From Leptasterias polaris (taxonomy: Eukaryota > Echinodermata > Asteroidea > Forcipulatida > Asteriidae), in contig JAZGTN010000236.1 of the NCBI GenBank assembly GCA_037783415.1, forward strand, positions 1,302,001 through 1,366,000: a stretch of DNA of 64,000 nt. The letters run 5' to 3'. Position numbers and translations under genes: made by a program. A model generated the notes under the pieces. The model ran no database searches and had not been told where the DNA came from. It saw nothing but the letters and a program-made list of their open reading frames with translations. The stretch's first letter is position 1; every line of letters begins with the position of its first letter. Shown here piece by piece: positions 12,208 through 23,300 of the stretch.

Positions 12208-13590
12208 CTAATCCTTACCCTTACACTAACCGCTAATTATAACCCTAACCCATATTCTTAACCCTGACCTTGATCCCAACCTAAGCCATAACCCTACCAA
12301 TAACCCTAACCCCTAACCCTAATCCTTCTTACCCTAACCCTAACCCAAACCCTAACCCTAACCATAACCCAAACCCTAACTCTAACCCTTACCCTAACCC
12401 TGTAACCCTAACCTAGATCCTTAACCCTGACCTTGATCATAACATAAACATAACCCTAACCCTAATCCTGACACGAACCCCTTAATACACTGTAATATTA
12501 TATTCAGGACGTAAAATCAGGACTAATCCATTTCACGTGGCAAACACAAGTGAAATGAAACATATTTCAGTAAGTGGTTATAATCTAACCTTACACCTAC
12601 CCTAACCCTAACTCTAACCATTTTCTTACCGTTAACCCTAACCCGTATCCTTAACCCTGCACTTGATCCAAACATAAACCCTAACCCTAACCCTTACCCT
12701 AACCCTAACCATAACCCTGTTATATAATATAACTATTGGACGTAAAATCTGGATTCATCCACCTGACAAGGCAAAAACAAGTGAAATGGAACAATCCATA
12801 CTTCAGTAAGTAGTTGTAATATAACCTTATACCTGACCCTAACTCTGATTCTAAACCTAACCCTAACCCTGACACTAACCATAAACCTAACCCTGACCCT
12901 ATTCAAAGCCTAAACAAGAACCTTTATTCTAATTCTAAACCCTGAGCTTAACTCTAACTCTAACCTATCCCTAACCCTGACCCCGACCCTAACTTTAAAC
13001 CTAAACCTATCCCAAACCCAAACCCTGGCTCAAACGCCTAACCCTTACCCTAACATAGGATATGATCACGAGGTGAAATCTGGACTATTCCATTTCACAA
13101 GTCAAAAACAAGTGAATTGGAACAGTTCATATTTCAATGAATGATTATAATCTAACCTTATACCAAACCTTAACCCTATCCCTAAACCTAACCCTAACCC
13201 CGGCCCACCCTATCCCTGACGCTAACACTAACCTAACACTGGCACTAACCCTAACATTGACAATAACCCCTTACCCTGACAAAAAAGCTCTAACCTGACC
13301 CAAACCCTAAAGTAACCCTAACCCTGATTATATTCTAACCCTGACCCCTAACCCTTACCCAAACTATTACCCTAAACATGTACAAAAACTCTGCCCTAAA
13401 CCCCAATCCCGGGCCTAACCCTCACCCTAAGCCTAACTGTAACCCTAACTCTGACCCAAACCCTAATCTAACACTAACCCTGACCCAAACGATTACCCTA
13501 AACCTTGCCCAAACATTGCCCTTAACACTAAGCCTGGGCATAAACCCTGACCCTAACTCTCAGCCTTATCCTTACCCGAAAGTGCATTCT
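12208..13590. repeat. Degenerate telomere-like block B with box modules
   Basis: The first ~740 bases repeat block A. Box modules sit at 12548-12592, 12779-12825 and 13110-13157, separated by degenerate CCCTAA-type tracts. The final part to 13590 is CCCTAA-derived and gives a spurious Asn/Pro-rich frame at 13378-13596. Copy 2 holds the same block once, at about 55886-57240. Confidence 0.85.
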
Positions 13591-16170
13591 TTTTAATTGC
13601 TTTTATTTTATACCTTATTTAAATAACCCTTGTTATTTTGATCGGTGGAACACTCATCGCATATAATTGGTTTTGCCGTGTATAATGTTCCGACAATCAA
13701 ATTCAATAGAGGAGTCCTTTATTGAGAAATAATGGCTATTTAATTAGTGCTTATTAAAAATAATTGTTATTAAATATAATGTGTATCTTTAATTGATGGT
13801 TATTTTTATAATTATAATGGTTATAATGGTTATAAAAAAATAAATTGTTCAACAAAATACTTGATATTTATTATTAATGGTTGTTTATGTACAATTATCA
13901 AAAATGGTTTTTACATAATATATGATGTACGGTTATAAATAAATAATGGTTATTTATAAATAATGGTTGTTTGTGAATTGTCACGGAGTGAAATAAAACA
14001 TAGCGAGTTTACTCTTCATATTATAACAAATTCAAATGTTGAATGGCCGTGGTAGTGAACATTATGTTATGTATAGTAAAGGAACAAGTTTTTAGTTTAA
14101 GTGGCCGCACCAATAACGCAAAATAGTGTAACACCACATGTTCACGTAAGTTTACTGCAAATCATGTATATGTACCGAATGCATTCAACACCACTGCTGG
14201 TAAAAATTGTGTATTGTCGACAATCCAATGAGTTTGCAATGTACAAACCAAACACCATGCCTAATTCACAAACTCATACATTTGAAGTTAAACATAACTG
14301 AACCTTGAAACATCAGACAATTGAACTTTAACATAAAGACGGCACCTAAACATTACGTCATGATAACGTGATCAGGTGTCAAATAAGATAAATCTAAGTT
14401 CTTCCAACAATGAACAAACATACCTACGTTTTGCCAACGTTAAAAAATAGACCTGTCAAACTGCATAACATTTCCCGACGTACTCTGTCGCATCTATGCA
14501 TCTACATTTGAACCCATCATTTATTGCCGTTTGCTTACAAATTGAGCTAATCTGACTGCATAAACTTTCAAGTACCGCTCCCTAACATTTTCTTTGTTCA
14601 ATTCAACCCAAAATTATTTAAAATTAACTCAGTCAGTTTCCCTTACGAACGGTTTATAACTTGATATTTGAAATAAAAAGTCACATTCCCTTAAGGTGAC
14701 CTTGACCCCTATGCGCCCTCTCCTGTCGCTTCCCAGGTTGAACCGAAAGTTGGATTTGATCCCGGCGATATAGCTCCTGACTGGCAACCCCAAAAAACCT
14801 CTCTAGTGCATTGGTGCATTTTTTCCAAAAACTCAACCCAAAACTATTTAATACTTGCCGATGTTCTCTGAAGTGTGAAAACAATGAAGAGGGAATATAA
14901 TAGCGGAACAACAACGTAAGTATCAATAACTGCCAGGTAATGTTGCCCGGGGCGTGCGGCGGAAGGGTTCAGTCTGTGTGTGTGCACGTAAACACAGCAT
15001 AGCAATCCACGACATCAGTGGTTTAACCTGACCCGACCTGTCTCGATCGGAAAAGTGTGTTGGTGCATGTACACTGTGAACACTACACTGTAAATGGCTG
15101 GCAAACACCGGAGCTGCAGACTTAAATAAAACTACAAGGGTTCGAACAGAAACTGGAATTGTCTTGTTTAAAGGTGGGTCAGATTTCGTTTAAGGAAAAA
15201 CTCATTTTGCATTGTTCTAAAATGTTTTGGTTTAAAAAAGGGGGAGGGAGGAATCCGTCAAAGTTGTCGGTGATTGAAAACTAAAAATAAAATGTTGACT
15301 GGATCCAGACACTCTCATGTCTCATACGCCATGTACCAACAATTTTGCCTGTATTTTCTGCAGGGTGTATAGCTCAAGAGAATCTTCGAAAGTATCAAAC
15401 TTTTAGATCTTCTATTTTCAAAAAAGTATATATTATTATTTGTAAAAAATTGTGGCAATTTTTTAGCATGATAAAACATACGGCTAGGGAAGATAGTTCC
15501 ATTATTCTTCATTTTGGTGTCTCTTCGGTTTGGACGAAGAGTCCAAAAAAGACGTTTCGAAAGTGTTAGACCATTTTGAAAATGACAGCTTCGAAATATT
15601 AATGGTAGCCATTTCGCATAATTACCATCAAATTCCTATCATTTAAGTCTTACCTAACATAAGACAACTATTATTTTTAACTGTATGAATAGCATAGGCT
15701 GAGTGAAGCTGAAAATTTCGGAACAGTGAGTTGGAGAGGTCAGAAAAATACCATGGCAACAAGAATCACGAAGAAACTGGTAATTGTCAAACTTATAAAG
15801 ATTATCCTCAAAATTCCCTGCCTGTCATTTTGGGAAAATCTTGTTCAGAAATCATCTCACAATAAACACTTTATTGTCTTGGATCAAAGGTGGACAAATC
15901 ACTGTGCCATTAGTAGCTGGGGAAGGGGGCCTGAAGGGGGCCCAAGCCAGTCGTGTTTTGTGCCCACCACAGCCCGGTGCCCCCTAAATTTGAATTTTTG
16001 ACTTAAAAGACAAAACATTTCCCGAAAAAAGTAAAATTTCATAAGCTTTTGTTAAAGATTTTCAGTTTTTTTTTTAGATGTGTGTAGTAATTCAAACATA
16101 AAGACATTGCTGAAAAGGGGCTTAATTTAGGGAAAATGCTAAACGGAATCTTTCATAGTTTCAATTTGCA
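13591..16170. other. Non-coding between telomere-like block and repeat insertion
   Basis: Positions 13690-13990 are AT-rich with repeated ATGGTTAT-type motifs. From 14100 to 16170 there are only short frames with no recognisable product. Near 15890-15955 copy 1 carries about 60 bases absent from copy 2. An exon of the CPT2-like gene carrying the start codon could lie here or further upstream, but I could not identify it. Confidence 0.5.
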
Positions 16171-16377
16171 AGTATAAGTCTGAAGTGTATATATATTTGG
16201 TTTGCGGTAACACCATGTGTATATCTACTTGCTAGGTAGATTTGTTCTTTGAGAACTTGTCTTGCTTTTTATTCTACTGCCGCGGAGTAGATTATTCGGA
16301 ATTCGGGAGACTTCTCAGTTCTGATGTGTATTCAACAGATATCATCTTCACCATTCAATAATAATAATAATAATAAT
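16171..16377 (+). mobile_element. Repeat element ending in (AAT)n, copy at locus 1
   Basis: About 207 bases starting AGTATAAGTCTGAAG and ending in an (AAT)n run are nearly identical to 20374-20580. At the equivalent place in copy 2 (about 62229-62460) a different ~230-base sequence stands, with matching flanks on both sides. I do not recognise the family. Confidence 0.8.
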
Positions 16378-17166
16378 ATACAGAGACTTTTATAAGAAAG
16401 TTCCCTACAAAAGCGCAGTAACATTCATTCTAATGTTGTCATTCATCATAGGTGTTTTTATCAGGCAGATGTAACATACCTCAAAAGATAAGAGTATTTT
16501 CCACATCAAGGTCAGTGGCGTGCTTTTCTTTGTTTAGAGATTATATGGAAACAAATCGCTGATGGGTCTGTAATAGATCGATCCATTAAGGCGGGGCCTT
16601 ACGAGTTGACCAATCACAACCGCGAAACCCGATCACCATTAGTGCAAAGATCACCAAACGGCTCAAATGGTGATCAGATTTCGCGGTTGTGATTGGTCAA
16701 TGAGAAATGGGTGTGGCTTGATGGATCGGTGAATTGTCAGTTTTTGCAAACTAGTTCTTGAGTTGTAGGAGCTTCAATAATGTACAATATGCCAGAGAAC
16801 CTGATAAGCCCAGCTGCGTAATCAATCCTAGATGCAAACGCAAAACAGATGAGATACGAAAAAATTTGTTTCATTGAACCTTTTGTGTGCTACAAACATT
16901 TTTTGCAAGTTGAGTTATGACCTTGTTTCAATTCACATTTTCACACTACACATAGCGCAGCCAGTTCCCAAAGGTTGAAATCCCAAGGTTCCATGTAGAA
17001 GTCTACCCTGACACACCCCTGTTTTCATTTGACAACTGATGTTACTCCTAACCTAGGGTTTTGCAGGTTTATCACCATTCGAAGTCTGGAAATTCCAACC
17101 AAAAATCTACGAATTTCCATGTAATTGTAGACATTCTCACATTTAACTATTGTCTTTTACTTCCAG
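16378..17166. other. Upstream / intronic sequence of the CPT2-like gene
   Basis: Holds an inverted repeat around 16610-16700 (AACCGCGAAA... with TTTCGCGGTT...) of about 30 bases per arm. An acceptor-like TTTTGCAG at 17059-17066 is followed by an open stretch to a GT at 17121. Joined to the next exon this 54-base piece stays in frame, so it may be a small upstream exon, but it has no start codon and no recognised homology. Confidence 0.35.
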
Positions 17167-17375
17167 CTCATCCTTCTCGTCACCTTCGGACTATCTTCAA
17201 ACCATCAGTCATGTTCCCACAATGCTTTTCCAGCCAGCCATTCCACAGCTACCCATCCCAACACTACAAGACACTTGTCAACGTGTTCTATCAACCGTAT
17301 ATACTGTTCTCAGTCCAGAGGAATTCAAGGAGAAAAAAGCCATGATTGAGGAGTTTCAAAGAGGAGAGGGTCATA
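17167..17375 (+). CDS. CPT2: CPT2-like exon a (N-terminal)
   Basis: Acceptor TTTTACTTCCAG. Encodes SHVPTMLFQ and LPIPTLQDT, the conserved N-terminal entry of CPT2, and a helix ending EEFQRGEG. Two phase-compatible donors exist, GT at 17370 or at 17376; the second gives a loop length closer to the family. The exon begins on a third codon base, so an upstream exon must exist. Confidence 0.85.
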
Positions 17376-20300
17376 GTGGGTCAAAGTTTCTAAATTCGTC
17401 AAATGTTTGTAAACTCTGCGAAATTACTTGAACACTTTGCAAAACATGTTAAGGAAAAATTTACATGCTTTTACTTGATCACTGGTAGATTTGCAAATCG
17501 GTGGTTCTTTAAAATAGATTCATTGTGTATATGATGTTACTGACCGAAATCTTTAATGTCAAACTATATGAAAAAGAGCATGTGTTACGCATTGCGCACA
17601 GCTCACAGCCAATGAAAGGCATTCACGCGTGCATGTTTCATTAACCTTGGCGGCCAGTGCAAAGGGTCTATTGTTCTCAGGTTTGTATCGGAAGGTGGTC
17701 GTTCCCTTTGTTTAATTGCATAACAATGGGTTAAATTCCCTAAAAAATCATTTGCACGTGACTAAAGTGATAATTGTTGGTAACTTTCAGATCTAAACAT
17801 TGAATTGGAGGAGCAGAACAAGAAAAACAGCCATACAAGTTACGTTGCAGGTATTGTTCAAGTTTACATACTGATGACATAATAATCGTAATTAGGTCTG
17901 CCTGTCAGACAGTTTTTGTGCCTGTATAACATAAAGGTATTTTTTTTTAACCCCAGTAATCTCTTATGAAATATCTTTCGGTTCATGCTCAGGTGACTCC
18001 TTGATGCTTCCTCTCAATCCAGTAACTTGTTTCCTTGATGCTTCCTCTCAGTGCATTACCTTGTTTCCCTGATGCTTCCTCTCAGTACATTACCTTGTTT
18101 CCCTGATGCTTCCTCTCAGTACATTACCTTGTTTCCTTGATGCTTCCTCTCAGTACATTACCTTGTTTCCCTGATGCTTCCTCTCAGTACATTACCTTGT
18201 TTCCTTGATGCTTCCTCTCAGTGCATTACCTTGTTTCCTTGATGCTTCCTCTCAGTACATTACCTTGTTTCCCTGATGCTTCCTCTCAGTGCATTACCTT
18301 GTTTCCCTGATGCTTCCTCTCAGTACATTACCTTGTTTCCCTGATGCTTCCTCTCAATCCAGTAACTTGTTTTCTTGATGCTTCCTCTCAGTGCATTACC
18401 TTGTTTCCCTGATGCTTCCTCTCCGTACGTTACCTTGTTTCCTTGATGCTTCCTCTCAGTACATAACCTTGTTTCCTTGATGCTTCCTCTCAGTACATTA
18501 CCTTGTTTCCCTGATGTTTCCTCTCAGTACATTACCTTGTTTCCCTGATGATTCCTCTCAATACATTACCTTGTTTCCCTGATGCTTCCTCTCCGTACGT
18601 TACCTTGTTTCCTTGATGCTTCCTCTCATTAAATTACCTTGTTTCCCTGATGCTTGCTCTCAGTACATTACCCTGTTTCCTTGATGCTTCCTCTCATTAC
18701 ATTACCTTGTTTCCCTGATGCTTCCTCTCAGTACATTACCTTGTTTCCCTGATGCTTCCTCTCCGTACGTTACCTTGTTTCCCTGATGATTCCTCTCAAT
18801 ACATTACCTTGTTTCCCTGATGCTTCCTTTCCGTACGTTACCTTGTTTCCTTGATGCTTCCTCTCATTACATTACCTTGTTTCCCTGATGCTTCCTCTCA
18901 GTACATTACCTTGTTTCCTTAATGCTTCCTCTCGTTACATTACCTTGTTTCCCCGATGCTTCCTCTCAGTACATTACCTTGTTTTCCTGATGCTTCCTCT
19001 CAGTACATTACCTTGTTTCCCTGATGCTTCCTCTCAGTACATTACCTTGTTTCCTTGATGCTTCCTCTCAGTACATTACCTCGTTTCCCTGATGCTTCCT
19101 CTCAGTACATAACCTTGTTTCCTTGATGCTTCCTCTCAGTGCAGTACCTTGTTTCCTTGATGCTTCCCTTTCAATCCAGTACCTTGTTTCCCTGATGCTT
19201 CCTCTCGGTACATTACCTTGTTTCCTTGATGCTTCCTCTCAGTACATAACCTTGTTTCCTTGATGCTTCCTCTCAATCCAGTAACTTGTTGCCCTGATGC
19301 TTCCTCTCAGTACATTACCTTGTTTCCTTGATACTTCCTCTCAGTACATTACCTTGTTTCTCTGATGCTTCCTCTCCGTACGTTACCTTGTTTCCTTGAT
19401 GCTTCCTCTCAGTACATAACCTTGTTTCCTTGATGCTTCCTCACAGTACATTACCTTGTTTCCCTGATGTTTCCTCTCAGTACATTACCTTGTTTCCCTG
19501 ATGCTTCCTCTCCGTACGTTACCTTGTTTCCTTGATGCTTCCTCTCATTAAATTACCTTGTTTCCCTGATGCTTGCTCTCAGTACATTACCCTGTTTCCT
19601 TGATGCTTCCTCTCATTACATTACCTTGTTTCCCTGATGCTTCCTCTCAGTACATTACCTTGTTTCCCTGATGCTTCCTCTCCGTACGTTACCTTGTTTC
19701 CCTGATGATTCCTCTCAATACATTACCTTGTTTCCCTGATGCTTCCTCTCCGTACGTTACCTTGTTTCCTTGATGCTTCCTCTCATTACATTACCTTGTT
19801 TCCCTGATGCTTGCTCTCAGTACATTACCCTGTTTCCTTGGTGCTTCCTCTCATTACATTACCTTGTTTCCCTGATGCTTCCTCTCAGTACAGTACCTTG
19901 TTTCCTTGATGCTTGCTCTCAGTACAGTACCTTGATGCTTCCTCTCCTTCTACCGCCTTTCTACTTATTTCTCCTTATTCTAGTACAAAACTCATCTCTT
20001 GTATTTCTTCCACTTTGCCTTCACATTATGATTATTCCTTATTCCTTACTAATCTGCTGTGCACCCCCCTACTCACCCACACACCCACACACACACACAC
20101 ACACACACAATAAGACATGACTGGTTTTCAAGCAATCCAAAGATTATTTCGAGATATTAATTGATGTTTCACTTTATTTTTTATTGGCCAACTAAACACA
20201 GAGGCTTGGATGGATGTGTACCTATTGTCCAGATCTTCAGTTCTAAACACTAATGTTGTTTCGATATTCAGTGAGGACTCTAGGCCAGCTTACATGCATC

Positions 20301-23300
20301 AGGTGAGACTGAATGTGCATTGGTTCAAAAGAGAGTGTTTTCCCCCATTGTGTCTTAATGCTTTAATTAAATTAGTATAAGTCTGAAGTGTATATATATT
20401 TGGTTTGCGGTAACACCATGTGTATATCTACTTGCTAGGTAGATTTGTTCTTTGAGAACTTGTCTTGCTTTTTATTCTACTGCCGCGGAGTAGATTATTC
20501 GGAATTCGGGAGACTTCTCAGTTCTGATGTGTATTCAACAGATATCATCTTCACCATTCAATAATAATAATAATAATAATAAAACAGTATTTATATAGCG
20601 CAATATGAATAAACATTCCTCAAAGCGCTTAACAGCAAAATGAAAAACATTAAGAAAACAAAAACTTGGAGTATATTTTCCAATTTAAGCCCACTAACAA
20701 ATTAATATAAAATTAGGCCAGACCTCAGAAGTCTTACTGTTTTCACTTAACAAACCTTTGTTCCTCTAATCTCTTGTCTGTCACTAGATACTTAGAGCAA
20801 CAAATATCACCGTCTCGGTACTGAGATTCTTGAAGTCTTTGAGGAATGACAAACTAGTACCTAGTGTTTTTCATAAGAACCCATCTCTGACCGACACTGA
20901 AGAATTTTGGCGATCTATTAGGTAAGTTTTGTATCTGATGATGATTTATATGTGAAACATTCTTTCAACAGAAATAGTATTTAGGTGCCATGTCAGCAAA
21001 TGATGTTTGTATCATTATAGCGATGACAAATTTTGCACTGTAAATCTATTGAAGAAATGGCGTTCATTGCACATTTCACATTTCAGCCAGAGTTTCTCAC
21101 CTTTTCGGCGCTCTATGATGCTTGGCTTACATCTTACCTTCAAGTTACTTTTTTTGCAGGTCTCTGTCTCCCCATGAAGCCTACAGACACGCAGTGAAAA
21201 GCAACGTGCACCCTTTAGATATGAGTCAATTTCATCGTCTATTCAATGCAACAAGAATCCCTAAACCAACCAGGGATGAGTTGTTTTGTGACGTGACCAA
21301 ACGTCATGTGCTGGTGATGTGCAGGGGTCATATGTATGTATTTGATGTTCTGGAAGAAGATGGTAAGTAAATAGATGAAAAACTTCCCAAATGTTTTATA
21401 AATCTGTGGTTCAGACATCTGCTATGGAACCGGGGGTTCAATCAAATCAAAACCAAGTATGGGATTGTTTTCCACATGTCTCGGAATATAGGAGTACACT
21501 GCAGTGCTTATATCGAGCATCATCGTAAGACCGAAATAACAAGAATGTAACCAAAAACTATCAAAAAAACTATTTAAAAAACTATAAAAGTGTAAGAATT
21601 ATATCATTATATAGTCTCATATGTTAATCTTGCATGGCAGTAGCTTATTAGTATACTTACCCCTTGCACCAACTTCACTTGTGGCTACAGTCTAATATGG
21701 GCGCAACACTGCACATCATAAACTATTGGGATGATGACGACAGGTGAATTTGATCAATAGCAATCTATTTAGAAGAACATTTTGTCCTCATAACCTTGTT
21801 GTCTTTGTTCTCTTCAGGAAGTATTGTATCTGGGCAGAACATCCAAGGTCATCTTCAGTTTATTCTTAATCATTCTGCTGCCTCTCCACCACATGAACAC
21901 CCTCTCGGCTTCTTGACCACACAAGACCGTGACATATGGACACATCTTCGGCAAACAATTGTAGAATTATCTAAAGGTACGTTATGCAATAATGTGCAGA
22001 CAAATATCTAACACCACAAACGATTGTAGTTGGCACTCTTCACATTGATAAAAGAAGTCACAATCTAAACTCTGCGTTCTTTTGTTTCAGATATTCAGTC
22101 TGTAAAAGGCACAAGCAGCCACACCACAAACACTACGTCTTATTATATTCTTGAAGTGTCATTTAGTAACAATTATAAGAAATGCAAATTCTGGTACTAA
22201 CTGAAAATCAGATTTTGTGAATAAATTATCTTTTTAAAAAGTAGTTTTTGTCTATACAGATAACCAAAGCAATATGACGTTGGTAGATTCAGCTCTGTTC
22301 TGTCTGTGTCTGGACGATGAGCCTAACAACGATAACTTTGAAGGCCTACTCAGGAGGGGACTGTATGGAAATGTTGGTAATAGGTGAGTGACTGATCGAA
22401 CGTGCAATTCAGCCCCACCCACCATGGAAACCGCCGAGCTCGGATGCTTATACAATTAGAATGATAACCAAGTGTGTGTCCTCGAGTCTGCAAAATGTAG
22501 CACACAAAAAAAACCCAAACAAACAGACACACCCTCCCACAAGGATATGGTCTGTGGGGTACTGCTATTGTTGTTCTATTATTCCCTTTTTCTGAAGAAA
22601 TTCTTGTAGGGTAGCATTGTTAAAAGTACCCCTTAACTTTTGTGTGTATAAGGGCACGCACACACAATGAAGCCATCCTAAGGAATGTAGTTTCTTTCTT
22701 ATAATGGGATTTTAATGGTTAGGGTAGGTCCGAAGCTAATGGATGGTTCTATAGGCAGTTTCAAGAGTCTAACATCCCATTGGGGAACTCAAACCGTAAT
22801 TGGGAAGTAAATCCAAAGCTTCTTACCTTATAGGTTGAGATATAATTTTATGCTATTTCGTACTTTACCCATCAATGTTGGCCTGATCTTAGGCACACCA
22901 TTCTAATCAAAGTCAATTGGTTTTTACACTGCTGATCTGCTGCAGTGTTAGACCATGAGGGGGATATAGAGATAAAAAAGATCCTTCAGAACATCTACAA
23001 GGATTTGACTTCATAAAATAGATCTATATGTGCATGTATTGTCATGTGTACCGTGTATACGAAAGCAATAACGTAAACTGGTTCTTATTGTTTTAAAAAG
23101 GGAACCCGTCTTTTTCCCCATCAAACCTTGGTTCGTAACCATATTTTGAATGGAAGAAAAAGTGGATGGATTCACCGTGATGAAAGTCTACGGACCATGT
23201 TTAAAACATTGAATCTTTGTCGTGGATTGTTAGGTGGTTTGATAAAACGATCCAGCTCATCATAACACAAGATGGATGCTTACTTCAAAACGTTGAACAT

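Larger units (their letters stand above)
1..17935 (+). repeat. Segmental duplication, copy 1
   Basis: This segment matches 43879-64000 in direct orientation, starting with position 1 aligned to 43879 and ending with 17061 aligned to 63144 and onward to the window end. In the first 600 bases I count 7 substitutions. The offset grows from 43878 to 46083 because the copies carry different insertions. The left boundary of copy 1 lies outside the window. A genuine ~44 kb tandem duplication and two haplotypes placed in series are both possible. Confidence 0.95.

Noticed and set aside
13378..13596. Asn/Pro-rich frame, also at 56991-57251
   Set aside because: Translation of degenerate CCCTAA repeats, with indels between the copies.
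17999..19945. CRISPR-like array
   Set aside because: Contiguous tandem units with no unique spacers, inside a eukaryotic intron.
22090..22260. Alternative exon starting after TTTGTTTCAG at 22090
   Set aside because: It would break the reading frame within a few codons; the exon at 22260 fits phase and homology.
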